DNA of 64,000 nucleotides from Lichenostomus cassidix (lineage: Eukaryota; Chordata; Aves; Passeriformes; Meliphagidae). The notes under the pieces were generated by a model that saw nothing but the letters and a program-made list of their open reading frames with translations, searched no databases and was not told the DNA's origin. Shown in pieces: positions 1-15,200 of this stretch; the first letter of the stretch is position 1; every line of letters begins with the position of its first letter. Position numbers and translations under genes: made by a program. The stretch covers positions 30,632,566 to 30,696,565 of the forward strand of contig CM039182.1 in the NCBI GenBank assembly GCA_008360975.2, given 5' to 3'.

Positions 1-3000
1 GAGTGCTCCTCATTGCATACATAATCTGAAATTGTGCTTTGAAAAACCTCCTACTGCAGCCCCATTCTGCCATTTGAATTACAAGGTGCTAAGCTTTACT
101 GGATATCTTCTAGATTTCAGCAGTGTGAGTAGAGAGAAATAAGATTTGTCTTCTTTTGCTGCAACTTGTGTTGGAAAGAAGACCTACCTCTTTGGAATTT
201 TTCCATATAACTAAGTATGAAAGAAGGTGATTATTAAAACTCACAACCCTTTGCACTCAGTTCAAACAATCATTTTAAATTCTTCCTTTGTATGTCTCCA
301 AGTTTTCCTATTGTGACTTGTTCTAGTCAGCTCAGAAATTAGAACCAGTGCTCCTCCACACATATGCTATCCTTTTGGTCAAATTCCTTACAATGTCATC
401 ATAACTTTTTTTTTTTTTTAATTTGGCCTGCAAAATAACATCTCATTTATGCAATTTGAATTAAATGTTACCGTTTGCTAAACCACTACAAGGTTATCAC
501 ATAGAATGGTAGTATTATTACAGTCTGAAGCGATGCCAGATTCCAAGCATGGACATTGCAATGAGCAAACAGAGCCTTTGCCATGTCCGTTTTGCTACCT
601 GTGGTATTAAGCCCTCAATAGTATTGGAATCCTTACAGAAGTTTCCATGACAAGTGTTGAGCCTAAGGGCTAAATAAAATATTGTAACTTTATCACCACA
701 ACTTCTCTACGCTGAGTAATCTTGTGGACTCTGTATGAACTTTTTGTCATTATCCATCTCTGCTCCAATAAAGTCAGCTGCTTTTTCCTGGGGAAGTTTG
801 CTCTGTCATCCACCATGACTGGATATCCTTTACAAGAAACCATTGCAAGGATAGCCTTCACAGACTTCAGAGCCATGATTTCTGCTATTTCATTTTGAGT
901 AACTGGAACTGTACATTTGTTTTGACCCTTTTCCAGTTGTTTGTCCCTTTTCCATATGGGATCCAGGATCCCATCTGCTTGTCATCAATACAGCTATCTT
1001 GTGATGAAAATCTTTCTCTTACAAGATTAATACAACTTATTATTTTGTTGATTTGCCTTTCTCATTCTTTCTCCTCTGAATACTGAAAATTTATCAAATC
1101 ACTGGTATTCCTTGTGGTTGCTTGAAAAGTAAGAACTTTGGTGCCTCAAACTTTTTTTCTGATTTGGGGACCCTTAAGTAAATGTATTTAATCAGAAGTT
1201 GTTCTCAACTAAAAGCTACATGACCACAGAAATGGAGCACATGGTCACAGAATTAGAAATAAAAACCCTGAAAATATTGAAATCACAGCAAGCAGAGAAA
1301 GGGTTTCTTTTCCCTGAGCTGCATGGAAGGAAAAGCTTTAGTGATCACTGATGAAATGTATCAACTGCTTTCCTGGGATCAAGCACTGTTTTTATTTGTT
1401 TCAGGTGCTGATAGGTACAGGCCACTGCTACATCAAGTAAGAAAGGCTCACATTTTTTTAGAAATATAATTCTGTTTTTTTAATTAAAGCATTTAAAACA
1501 CATTCAATTTTAAATATGTTTCATTTTATCTTCAGTAAAACATTTTATTATATTATATTCTCATTATTTTGTTCAATCTCTTGAATACTTTTCTTAGAAT
1601 ACATAGGCGTCCTGTTAAATGAAATTGTCTAGCTGAACTTGGATTTATATTTTAATTGTTCTGTTTAGAGTAGTCTGAGATTCAGCAGAATGTTATAGGG
1701 AAAGTCAGAAAGCTAGGCTTGCACTTGAGGAAAAAGAATGAAAAAACCAGTTAAAAACATTTCAAGTAAACCTTTAAAAAAAAGTTCTTTGAACTTCCTA
1801 AAAATTCTTTTATTTAAAAATATTACCAATAGGAATAAAGTAAAGAAGCAGACATTTTGACTAAAAATTTTGGTCTTCTGTTCAAGAACCATTGTAAAAT
1901 CACAAACAGATTTTGGGAAAGTGATTCAGATTTTTCAGTCATAGTCTAACCTCACCACAAGATCCATTCTTATGAAGTGCCTTATATGAAATTCCCAAAT
2001 GATGTAGGCCAAACTTTCATGAAGTACCAGCCTGGTGTAAATGTCACTTTACTTTTTATTGGATGTTTGAAAAGCAGGAAACTATGAAAAGAGCTATGTT
2101 TAGCAAAAAAAAAACCCAAAAAACAAAACAACCAAAGAAACTAAACAAAACAAACCCCCTCACTATTTATTTACTTTTGGACACATCCTGCCAAATGCTT
2201 CAGATTCATTTTCATGACAAAGACCAATATTACCATATGTGAAATATGTCTTTGTAGCTCTAAATATCAGTGAAACACTGACGAATCAGAGAGACAGAAG
2301 TGAAATAAAAATATGCTGCCAAATCATAATTTCAAGAGATTTTTTTGTTTAACTCAATGCTTTGTTAGACATAAAACACTATTTAGTGTATTAGAGGACT
2401 AAAAAAAAATTTCCATTAAATAAATAGAAAATAGCTACCCTTTCTTCATTCCATCACCAGGAACCCAGTGGTTCTGTAAAGTAAAAAAGCCAGGTCGAAA
2501 TAGAAAAATCTGGTAATATCTATAAAGTATAAAAGGTGTATTTTCCTCCCTGTCCCTTTCCTTCCCCTTCTGATTTTTTTAAAGTCAGTCAATATCAATA
2601 TTTTTTTCTCAGTCAATATAATGAAGAACAGCAGTAGTTCACCTATAAAAAATATAAAATCTTTTCATTGTTCCATGAGTTCTGAAATTGATAGAGGTTT
2701 AGGTTTTGATTTTGTGTATTTGGATGTTACTGTCATGCTTAGTAATAAATTAAATTCTCACTTCAGCATGCATAATGACTTTAAGTATACCTTAATAATG
2801 TTTTTAACATTATGAATTTTTTGGTACTACTTTTTCTATGAAGACTTTATTCCAAATAGCCATTGTTCAGTAAATTCACAGTGGTACTGCTAGTTTTATT
2901 ATTCATTTGCCCTTTGAGGCAAAAATGTTATTAGTTATATATTTAACTTGAAAAGTTTGCATTTAATTGATGTGTGCATATTACATGCTTTTCTGATGTC

Positions 3001-6000
3001 AGATATATAAGTGAAAAAAGGTGTTTTAATTCAACTTCTATAGTAACCCACATTATTTCAAAAAGTGGACTCTTCTATAAGAGATATCACATGGAAAGTT
3101 GACCAAAAAATATCAGTAAGTAGTTTTTATCCATACCAACTTAAGTTCAAATGATTTGAATCAAGAGATTATTGAATGTGATCTGTATATAAACATCTGA
3201 AATCAGAGTGAGCAGATAATTTAAAAAAAAATAACACTCTAACATATTTTACAAATATTTCCACTGACAAAACACCCATGAGTCATATTTTTAAAGCTTT
3301 GCCATAAAAAAGCTGCTATAACAGGGCTCTCTTCCACACGCACACACAGAAATGGTTGGAAACTCACATTAGTTTGATAGTGGAATAATTCTATTCCAGA
3401 ACATGATCTTTTGCCAACTTCCTTTTTTTTTTCCTATGGAAACAGCAGAGCTTTCCCCATGAAATACAAGGCTGGAAACACAGTGTACTCAATCACCAGA
3501 AAAGCATGTACTTTTTCACAGAGCCTTTTTGTAACAGGATAATGCAATCAGAAACAAAATATATTTTGCTTTTATTTATATTTCAGTCAATGAACTCATA
3601 CTTGAATTGAAAATTTTATGCTTGTCATTATATGTAGAATACACACTGCTGAAGAAGAAAATAGAAGTAAAAGAGAAGTTTATAAACAATATTCTAAAAA
3701 ATTAGAATTACCAAAACCTTATGAAGCTTTGATTTTGTTTACATAAGATAAATAATCAGTCTATGTCGGCTTACATATTCCAATGCAATGATAGACACAA
3801 CATAAAGCAAGCAAATGCAAATCAGGCATTTTTGTGCCTTCCAGAGTTTGTTCCAGGATCCGAGCTTTTTAAGCGTGCAGCAGAGAGATGCTGCGTGCTA
3901 CAATTGCTTGCAGGTGATGACCTTCAGAGCACCCAGCAGTCCTGGCTCCCTGCCACCTCTGATAAACCCTGCAATTTGCTACACAGGCCTGTTCGACTGA
4001 GGTTCTATCAGAAACAATGCCAACAGACAAGAAAGAGTCCAGAAAGCGAGGAAAATATTCTATCAAAATATTTGCCAGGCATTTCTGGACAGGAAGCCTA
4101 CGCAGAGCTGTAAGATAGGCCTGGGGCAGGTCCATCCAAGAGCAAGCTGTTTCAGGGAAATTCTGTGGAATGTTTTATCTGGGAGGGCAAAACAGATACC
4201 TCAACAGTTCATTCTTACTTTATGATCCATGAAAAATGAAGGATCCCATAAACTTCAGAAAAGTATTTGAGACAGGGATATGGCCAAGCCTGTGAAGAAA
4301 ATTTATAGAGCCAAGACTGGTTTAATATACTACAGCAACAGAGAGCGGGCCAGGGATGGTTTGTAGAGCTGTGCTGAAGTGTTTGGGAGAAAGGCCTGAA
4401 AGAATTTTTAATGGAATGAAAGATGTAGAAAGGCTTCTTAGGGCCATGTGATAACTAAATGAAATGCATCAAGAAAAGACTTGTTACAGAGAATTCTCTT
4501 GATAACACAGGTTTCATGCAATGATTGATAATAAGGCAGACTTTAATTTCTTTATCTATTTAAAAAGTCTTGAAACACCCTTTAAATTGTTGGGCTGCAG
4601 AGAGCAATACACAGTTCTAACAAATACCTGAAGGCTGATTTTTTTCACCGGTATTGTGCTGAACATAATTTATCACTAGCTCCCATATATATCATCCTTT
4701 ACCAAACAAGGTGAACACAGTGGGCACATAGGAAGGTTTTCCTGGAAGTCACAATATTGCCATTGTCAAAGAAGGTCCAGAGGCATGTGGCTGAAATAAC
4801 CTCACCAGCTTCAGGAGCCAAGGATGACAATAGGTGAGGCTCCATTGCCATCATCCGTCTTCCCATTAAATAGAGAAGATCCATGGGTTTTGTTAATGAT
4901 CTTGCCCAATTATCCAAGCGAGACATTGCTAATTATCTTTAAGTTAGCAGAGTTTATGCATCCTTTTGCTTCTTTTTCAGTCATTGTCTTTGAAGTTTAG
5001 ACTGCACATGTTGACTTAAGGCAGAAAGAAAACCTTTCTTCTTGTTCCAGGGCAGCTTTTCTGTGTTTTCTTTTCATAATATTGACTGAAGATAAAACTC
5101 GCAGGTTCACACTTGATCACTGCCAGATACACTACAAAAAGCTGCAAGTGTCAGTTCAGAAAGCCTACAGATACTTGGGGGTTACCTACTTCAGTTCTGC
5201 ATCTGCTGTCTTGTGCAATAATAATTATACTCCAGAATAAACCCATGGAGAAGAATAAGAGAATGAGGACACTTCTGGGGTTTCCCGAAATGTCTCTCAC
5301 TGGAGGACTTGTAACAGGATTCCGAGGGAATCTGAGACCCACTAATCCCATGGGTCATCAAGATCTGGAAAGAAAGTGCCACCTAGAACAGAAGTAAAAA
5401 TTCTTTGAAATCATGTAACTGTGAACAAAAAAGAAACTTAGCTGCAATATTTCCTAACTTCTGAGCCCTTGATTTGGGAACACAAATTTTCCATGGAGCA
5501 GAGAATGGCGGAGCAGTGAGCACACAAACCACCTCTCTGTGGTGTCAATTAGGTGGATGCAACAGTTTTAATAAGGTATTTACCAGGCCTCTGTGGGATG
5601 TGAATTGTTGCACCTTTCCTTGTGCTAATGACCCTTGAGAGGAAATTATCATTTTCAGGCTTCAAGTAAATGCTCAGGAAGATAGTTAAGGTTGCCTTAA
5701 TGCAAGTTGGGTTCTCAGTTATTCTGTTTATCTCCACTACTGTGGGTTGAATATAACTTTCTAGTGCACTGCAGGACAACTGACTGTTATCAATCTTCAA
5801 GTTTCTCACGGAAAATCAGCAGTCTTAGCACAAAAATATGATGTGTATGTATTTCAGCAGTCAGTATGGATGGCTATTGGCCACCAGTAGTCTACAGCCA
5901 CAGTTCTGGCATCTGTGTTTTGAAATACTTGTGAAATTCAACAGAACTGTAAAGCTTTATAGTGTCTTTCATCATTAATGGCATTAAAAAAAAGTTGGGT

Positions 6001-9000
6001 TTTTTTAATTAAAATATAAGTGTTATATTCTGCTTTGTGGGGAAAGTGTGTCACTTAGGAAGTATTGGTCTTGAGAGCTGGTGGTAGCAAGCTATGTGTA
6101 AAATTAAAATGTTCTATTTTTGCTATGGTTAACCCTTGGAAACTTCCCCACTTAAAGGAAAATGATTCCACTTTTAGTCTTCTTTTGCAGTTTTTCATCC
6201 TGCTATCTCCTTTTTTTTCCGGAGGTCTCAGTGCCAAAAAGTTACAGTTGCCAGTTGGAGTTGCTAAAGGTTTTGAAGGCAAATCTCTTTTTAAGGTATA
6301 ATATCACTGTTTTGCATGAGGATGACTCTGTGTTGCTCTCTTTACTGCTTAGAATCAGACCATGAATAAAAGTAAACTTACCATAAATCAACTTTGACTA
6401 AGATTCTTACTTTCTTTTTCAAGACTTCATCAAAGGAAGTAAGGTACAAAGGGGGTTTTCAAAAAGAAATTAAATTCCAAGTTACTTTTGTCATTGGGAT
6501 GCAAAACAATGCAGAGTGGCTTTACCTTGGAGAGCAGCTTTTGCTATTCAGGCTCCCCAGCATCAAAAGGAAGAGCAGCCATTCCCAGTCACCTGTCTGG
6601 CTACTCAGTCTGCAACGTGGGACAGAAAGAAAAAAGTGCATTATAGTAATAAGAATACGTATTACTAATAGTTTATAGTCATGGTGTCTGTCAATGTAAT
6701 GTACAATTCACAGTCTGTCCCTCCAAAACACAGGTCAAACACAAAATGAAAGTGAAAGAGGCCTCAGATATTTTTACACTGCAGTGCACATTGGCTCTTG
6801 TGTAATTTTTAATCCTAGAAATAGTAAAAACTAAGAGACTACAGATTCTCTGCATATTAAGCATTGTGCTTTGTCATAGGATCAGGATATCAGCATCTCA
6901 CACAAAAAATGGACAGAACTTCTGAATAGTTCATAAGATTACTGTAAAAATTCTTATAGTTCTATGTCTAAGCTTTTGCATTTGCAAGACCTTGAATTCA
7001 GCATTTGTGTTTACTGTCTCCCATGTTAAATTTGAATTTAAGAAAGAAAAAATGAAAAGTCAATCTGTCTTTGTTGGTAACAGACTCAAACCTATACAAT
7101 ATGAAAAACAGTGTGTATAAGACCGAGGAATCTTTGGGATGGGGAAGTTTTTAAAAATTGATCTTTAATCAAGTGACATGTCCAATTCTCATAAAGGGTT
7201 AGAAAAAACCCAGGTAGAGATTTCTTCATTCATGTGGAGAAAAAGGTGCAATTCACATATATGAGTGACAACCTGCAATAAAGAGTGCTTGGAACACTGA
7301 TTGTACCCTGCAGCACACATTTATTTGGCAGAACAAAAAGCACTCATACATTTCTAAGGACCAGCATGCAGGTGAACAGTCCTGCAACATACTACGTGCT
7401 TTCAATTCTCAACAAAATAGTGTGAAAATGAATGTAGGTTCAAACCTTTATACATCTAACATAATTTTTTCTGAAGGATATGAATCCTTTTGCTTTTTTT
7501 TTTTTTTGTTCCCCAAAGGGATTTACATGTGTGGAAGGCCCTAGCCTGGAATCTGAGATCTTACTTTACTCCAGATTTCCAATATGACCTTGAAGAAGTC
7601 ATATTCTTTTTTAATTATTTTTTTTAAGAAACGAAACCTTTTGAATGCCAGACCTTATTCTCTCTTCTCTATCTTCTGTATTGTTTTTTAGCACATAGAG
7701 ATAAAAATACTTTTCCATTTTACAGATCATAACAAAAAATTAATTAAAAAAATTAATGCAGTCAGATAGTGAAGAGGTTTTTTAATGACTGTTAATGAAG
7801 TGTTGTAGATGTAGTCTGCATATTTGTTCTTGCTGGGAAAAATGGTCAAATTATATAAACTATAATTACAGACTTGTCAGTCTCTGTCTTTGAAAACAAG
7901 ACACTGACAGTAAATTAAGATACTTAGAATTTAATATATGATAACCACTAAAAAACTAGGCTAATTTTAATTGTCATGACAAGCCTCTTTAATTAGAACA
8001 TTTTGAGAGATCTAAAATACAATATAGGTCATTATAAATGGAAGATTGAGAACATGCATTCACACATAAAAGAGCTCATATAGCTCCCTGTTATCATGGT
8101 CCCAATAGAACAAAGTATTTTCTGCCAGACAAGCGATGAAAAACAGACTTTTCAAGTGTGTGCAACTGGGATTGATTTTCCTCTGGAATTAATATATATA
8201 TGGAAAAGTAAGAACTATGCACAGACTTTCACATACTTGCATGTGAATATAGAAAAGTACGCATAGGTGTGTGTATCCAATTTATACAGATTGAGAAGAG
8301 CTAAGAAAAAACCCAAAAAACAAGATTTAAAAATGAAAGACAAATTAAAAAGCTATAGTTTCACAGTTCTGGGAAAATGAGCTATGGCTTATTATTTTGA
8401 GGGCTTGAGTTTGACACTAATGACTCCATAATAGAAATAACATCAGTAGTTCTCTGTGCCTTGGAACATTGCCTAGGACAAAATAATTATGGAATCCACA
8501 GTTTGTGGCAGCCTTTTCTCGTTTTTATGTAGTATAAATTTAGAATTCATTCAGAGCTTACATAGTGAAAGAACATGGCCATACATACACATAAACATAT
8601 GACATATGTATGTATGTAATATTTAGCATGGGGAAGATGTGCTGCAACTGATTCCCCCTTTTCATAGCTGTGATCGACAATGCAGATTGTTTACTGCCCT
8701 ACAACTCCACTCCTGAATGCTACAATAAGGAATCCCTGAAGGCTAAAAACAAGGATTTCTGATTCTAGTAACACAATATGCATTCTCTTACGTATAAACA
8801 CAACACTTCAGCACCTCACCAGCATCATAAGAGAAAATAAAATCCTGCTATACCTCTCAGATTGTCAACCCTTTAACTCTGGGCAGTGGTTTTAAGTCTC
8901 TGATACAGCAATCTCTGATGCATCTTTCTAACATACAGGACTTCTGCAATTCATAGTCCTGGTTTCATAAACTGCAACATGTAATGGCAGGCACCAATTT

Positions 9001-11886
9001 ATTGAGCACACAGGGGAGAAATAAAAGCATCTACAACATTCATCAGAATAAAACCAGTATTATAATGATCTATTATGGTATGAGCATTCAGATCATATCA
9101 GCTTCATGATTAGTCATTAGAGTTTAAAATACATACTCATGAATGAAGTAAAAATATCCCTTTACTCTAGAGTATGTCTCCAATTAGGAAAACAAAATGG
9201 TATCTCTATGAAGACTGTAAGGAATATTTCTTCCAGTATAGCAAAGAGAACTTCCACTAATGTATTTGGGTGTAGAAAATAAATATCTAAAAATCTTGCT
9301 TAAATTTAGAGCTCCTGCATGATTTGTCCAGGTCTGCTTTCATTTTCAAACTACTATGGAAGGGTACAAAATGGAAGGATGTAGGGCAGCAAAATTATTT
9401 AAGAAAAGACATCACAACAATTTCTTTGGGAACATGGGAATAGCAAAGCTATTGGAGATGCAGAAAGAACAGGACCTGTAGTGAGAGGAAGAATGCAAAA
9501 GACATTTCAGGTATTTCCCAATGGGAAAAATGAGAGGTGGAAGGATGAAAGTCACGAAAATGTAGAGAAATTCAGGAGCTTGGCAGAGGCAACCTCGGAG
9601 TCAACTTTTCTACGCACTTGACACCTTGTTTCATATTTGATGCTTTTTTTACTGTCTCATATTTTCCATTCACTATAATTTAAGTTTGTGTCAGACTGTG
9701 CCTTTTTAATCTGTTGACTCAAAGGAGATATCAGTTTATCTCTGATTTCAACCTTTCTAACCTTTCAGCCTCTCTAACCAGAAGAAATATGTTAATTATG
9801 TGAAACTTGAAATATTGAAAAGGTCACAAAAACCTGCAGAAGAGTGAGATGTAAATTATACGTCTTGGGAGAAATACATGTGAATGTCAATCTATCTGTA
9901 TTCACTCCAATGACAAGCTTATTTTAGCCTTTGTCAGGCAGGCTCTTTACAGACTTCCATGTCACCGTGCTGACTTCAGCTCAGTTCTACAGCTCTTTTA
10001 TGGTCATTGCTGCTTGCAGTTTCCTTTGTGCCAGCTGGATGTTTCAGCCTTTTTCTAGGCTGTGCAGCAGGCTGTGAAATAGGGAAGGAGCCACAGGATA
10101 AAGAAGCTGGAGAGGGATGTGAAACCTAGAAAGGTTCCTCTGCAAGTGGGTCAACAGAAAAGACGCCCCCGTGCTGTGCTGTGTGAGAAAGTAGGGATGG
10201 AGATGAAGGCAGTCGTCTACCGCCCAGGATGTGAGGCTTGGCAGGTCTGCCTTGCCTTGCAAGTGCCAAGAGCTCTCTCTTCTTGGCTCCTGAATCAATT
10301 TTAAGTCAAATGGGGAGTGCCACCTGCTGGGTGACCTTCTGAAACTGAGTCATGGGCTTAAGATTAAGGTAATTGTAACAGGAATTTGTATGAGCAAAAA
10401 CACAGCAAGGGCCTAAAATTAAAGAATTGACTAATCAGACTCAGTGAGAAGGACAAATTGGTCTTAAGTAGCTTCCCTACAGTTTCATGACCAGCTTGCT
10501 GCCACTTTTAGTAATCCTTTTTTTGCATGCTGGTCAAAAATCTGTAGGGTTTGCCCTCTTTAAGTGTAATGAAGCTTTTCAACAAGCAGCATACAGACCC
10601 TACCTGCCTGCTAAATCTCTCATAGATCTTAGGGTTTGAGTCTAAGGTGTGATACCAGTGTAATTTTAAATAAATGAAAAAGAACTGTCCATCAGCTCTT
10701 AACAAGGCCTTATACCTACATGTATCAAAGTCAATAACAAAATACTCTGAGTCCTCCTACAGATCCCAAAGGAATTTTATGTAGGTCACTCAGTATTAAC
10801 TGTGAACAACCAATGCATGGGATGGATCAAAATTTTCTGAGCAGTGCATTTTGTGTACACATACCACTCTGCTCATCCTGACTTAAGGATTCTTAAAATG
10901 AGGGGACTTACAGCACAGACCAAGAAAGGCAAAATTCTGTCTTGGCTGGGGACACCAGAAAAGACTAATTTTATAAAAATTGTTTAAATTTTCCCGTCTA
11001 TTTAATCTCTTAAATGTGCCTCAGAAAGCTGGTCTAAGGAAGTTAAAGGAATAATTTGATGTCTAGAAAATGTTGCAAGTGGCATACAGAAAATGCATTT
11101 CTATTATTTTCCCCATTCTAGGAGGTGTTTTAAACTAAAATGAAGGTATAAAAATGTGGCACTCTATAGCCAGATTTGGGCAGCTGTGAGATCTTGAGTA
11201 CTGCACAGCCTCTACCTGAGAATAACTACAATTTCCAAACAAAAATATTATGTTTGATTAGCTTATGAAGTTCACATTGCACATGAAACCTGCGTTGTTA
11301 TCTGCAGATATCTGGGGGGGAAAGTCATAACAAAATGCCAAAAAATAGTAATACTGAAAAAAAAAAAGGGAAAACTGAAGATGGAGCTGAACTAAAAGTA
11401 TGATAAAAATCCCAGAAATTCCTTGCCTGATGATAGATCTTAACAGCCTGTCCAGCAAAGCACAGCAAAGTCTGCAGTGAATGTCTTGGCTTCAGAATCA
11501 GAAAGGAGGCTGCCCAGAGAAAGTCAGTCAGGTTCCAGGACCTGACTGCTGCCAAAATACACATTGGAAATGGGAAGGTTATCACTTAATTAAATTATCA
11601 ACAGTGCCACCATTTCACAACCTGACTACATCCTGACAAGAGAAAATTACCTAAAACATGGCAAAGTAGTCTTGGGAGAGGTGAATGGAGTAAATTAATC
11701 AACCTCTGTCTGAAGCACAGGACACAGCAGCAAATGGGACTGCAGCAAAGGACAAAACAGTAGAGAAATCACACATGCTGCCATTAGTTTAGGTTTTTAA
11801 GATGATGGTCAATGGCCAAACAAAAAAAATTTTGGTTCTGTGGCCAAAGGAAAAGATTATCCTGCTAAGAGGATTTCAAAGGAACG
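1..11886. other. Intergenic AT-rich DNA, no gene recognised
   Basis: I see no spliced coding exon, RNA gene or intact transposon in this stretch. ORFs on either strand are short, overlap one another and lack recognisable protein motifs. It holds ordinary low-complexity tracts: an A-rich CAAA-type tract near 2105-2155, a T14 run at 7494-7507 and a short TATG-type repeat near 8598-8618. The segment around 3763-4135 is less AT-rich and has overlapping open frames on both strands (see findings), but no homology is recognised. Degenerate ancient repeats may be present that cannot be called by eye. Confidence 0.6.
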
Positions 11887-12206
11887 ACCTACAAAATGAT
11901 GGAGTGTAATGGAGAAGGTAAAGCCAGGCTGTTTATATCAGTGTGGTGGTGGTGGTGGTGAGATGAGAGACAATGGGCATAATTTGAAAAGGGAAAAGTG
12001 CAGACTAGATAGAAGGAAAAGCTTTCACCAGCTGAAACAGATTGTCTGGTTATAAGGAGGGTATGCTATCTCCATTCTTTGATTTCAAGACCACAATAAA
12101 GCCCAGAGAAACCTGGTCTGCCCTTATAGCTGTGTGAGCAGGAAGTTGAACTAGATGCTTCCAGAGGCTTCTTTCCATCAGAATTTTGTGTGAGTCTAAG
12201 ATTATA
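11887..12206 (+). repeat. CR1 LINE 3'-end fragment, sense orientation
   Basis: The text matches the 3' end of avian CR1 as I know it: a block resembling 'ggttataaggagggt', then 'aagcccagagaaacctggtctg', then 'gttgaactagatg', and a decayed 'gagtctaag' near the expected ATTCTATG-type terminus. The copy is 5'-truncated and clearly diverged. It contains a short (GTG)n run at 11941-11960. It carries no intact reverse transcriptase and is a dead insertion. Confidence 0.7.
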
Positions 12207-15200
12207 TTATACCAAGAAGACCAATAGCTGAAAAAATATTTAGACTCTAAGTAATCTACATGAGAAGAAAAATGCTTTAGAAATTGATTGGCAAAAGAAG
12301 AATTAGATATTATGATGAGGAAAAACAAAAAGAACACAGTAAAATTTCATTAGAGAAGGATTATACAAGCATTCAAATACCTCTGCTGATGTATAAAGAT
12401 TACACAAGAATGTAAATACTTCAGCTGACAGGTAATGATTGCAAATAGCAATATCAGTTTAAATGTTAGTGGTCCGAATTAATAGAACAATACGTTGCAA
12501 AATCACCAGAACAGGAATATGCTAAATAATCTGCAATGTCAAGTTAATCATTGAACTAAATGACAATTAACCAAGTCACAAAGTACATGTCAGATTAGCA
12601 GCCAGCAAGGAGGGCAAAAGAATGACTGCTGCATATAATGAAAATGAGATTTCTTGGGAGAGTTCTACATAAAAAGGCAGATATGCAGAGAAATTATAAT
12701 TACCATCTAGGGAAGTCCTCTCACAGAATAGCTCTGTGAAATCAAAGATTGTGTAATGGCCAAAAAGCCCCAGATTAAAAAAGTTTAAAGAAATCACATG
12801 AAAGAACAGAAAGAACTGAAAGAAATTGTAGTCAACTTGAAAGTAATGAATGAGATCTGCTGGCTCAAACACCAGAATAATAAGACTACTTAAGTTAATA
12901 TATCTCTATAACAACTGAAAAAAGAAAATAGTATGCAATAATAGTCTCATTAAAAATAATGGTCAGGGATATAAATCAAGCCAGAATTTCACTCCTGAGT
13001 TTTGTTCCAAAATGGTGACAATCTTGAGATGCACTCTAAGAGGTCTATATTTTTGTAAGTAGTCCTGCCCTTGGTGTTGTACTAATAAATGCTATGGGAA
13101 CATGTAGCTCTAGGCTGAATACAATAGATGATGCAAAGGGAAAAGACCAAAGAAGGCATAGATATGAAGATGCTTTTTTTACCTGAGATTATGAATATCT
13201 AAAAGGGTCCCACTGACACACTATACTGATATGGGTTTTTGCATTTAATATCCAGCTCATCAATTTTAATAATAATAAATTCTGGTTCATCCATCTCCAC
13301 TTTCACTTTTTTCTTTGTTTTCCCATCATTCTTCTCTGGTCATTTTTAAGGTAACATTTATTATTTTTGAAGCATCACAAATCAAAATGAAATTTTGAAA
13401 GTTAATTTCTGTTTCAAATGGGAGTCAAGAAGCTATAATTTTTTAAAAAGCAAAAATTTCCGAGGGCTGAGTCCATGTTTCTGAAAGCAGCTATGTTGCC
13501 TGGACTCTTCAGTGTGTGACTATTTGGCCAATGAGCTCCCAGGGACTCTGAGCTTCCCAATCCTATCACATGCTGAATTGCAGTGTCCTGGAAGGACATA
13601 GCTTGTGGTAGTTCGGAAGCAGTGAGTATCTGAAGGGCCGATTGATGAAAACTCTGGGATCCTGATCTCTAGAGCAGCAGCCAAAGTACAAAACCTACTT
13701 TGCAGAAAAGCCAAACAAGTGTCTACAGAGATCAACATTCCCCAGGATATTTCCATTTTCAGCAGATTCATTTTCTCTGACAGAAAAACTTCACACTAGA
13801 AAATATACAGCTGTCATTTTCACCTTATTTTCATTTCTGCACAATGGGCCTGTACATACAAAATACATCATTTTTTCATAGCTCCAGCTTCCAGCTTCAC
13901 AGATCATACACCAACCTATACTCAGTGCCAAATCTGCATTTACCCTTCTAGACAGTTTGGAAGCCTATTTTATTGTAGCATACATGAACCTTTCTGACTT
14001 CTGCAATAGTCCTTGATCTAGATGCTTTGGGTTTTGTGCTAATACGAGTTTTCCTTTGTCATAACATGGGGAAGCAGGCATTCAGTAATCACACTGACAT
14101 CTTGCTCTTCCCTTGACATTCTTTAGGCAGGATATCCACAGTTCATGTTATATATCATAGGAAAGGGTGTCATGCCCAGTGGTTCTTGGTGGCAGCTTTG
14201 TATTATATAAAATGAAAGACAAATAAAAGACAACAATATCCTCCTCCTGCCTGCCAAGAAAAAAATGTCAGCTTAAGAACTAGAAAAGAGCTGATCAATT
14301 TTCTTGAGTGGTTACTTTAGTTTGTTTCTTAAGTGTAAAGTAATGAGCCTACCCTTGGAACAGAAAAATTATGGCCTCATGTTAAAGCACTGTGGTTTTC
14401 CCCTTGGTTTAGCAAAAAAAAAAAAAAAGACAGATTTTACTGATGTCAAAGTTTTGGGATAGTGCTGAACCTGGTTAATAGAGAAACCATAACATATCAA
14501 ACCATTAAAACCAAAAAGAGATAAGATGAAAAGGCTATAATTGAGGTAGATAAGAAACAGAAAAGCTGAATGCAAAAATGGGAGAGACTTCTGGGTAGAT
14601 ATAAGAGTGCTGGGGAGACTGGCTGATTCTTTATCAGTGGTCATCTGCTGTTAAAATTATGGAAAAAATCTACTTCATTGCTTCTGATTTTCACATTTTT
14701 ACACTCCAATCTGATATTTGTATCTAGGACATTTGATAATGAAATACCTGTTGATGCATTTATTGCCTTGTGTTTGATTTGCAGTGGTGTGTCTGGAACA
14801 ATGTTTTCAGTGGCTTCAGGCTCATGCCCCTTTTATGACATAGGAAGTTATACTGCCTGACTTGAGTCAGATCTGTTCTAAAGCTGGGCTCCCACCTTAA
14901 AATAATCTTCCATTATATGGCTTCAGATATTTTACAGTGGGGCTTTTTCTGTTTGTTTGGTTATTTTTTTCTTAATTAATGTTCCCATGCAAGTGAAAAT
15001 GCAGCAAATAATGTCTTAGAATTTTTTTTATTTGATTAAAAGATCCTGTATTGTTTTTATCATTCTAACAAAAGCTTGGTCTTAAAGAAAAGTTATATCA
15101 CTTAACTTTTTCAAGGTTTTCATTATAAGCTCTACTCCTTGGGGCTCTGCAGACAGAGAATAAAAATACAGTCACTTTATGATTCTGTTGCTGACATAAA

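Noticed and set aside
4699..4926. 75-codon minus-strand ORF with protein-like composition
   Set aside because: I could not match it to any family, and no splice partners, promoter or paralog were visible. It is best treated as a chance frame.
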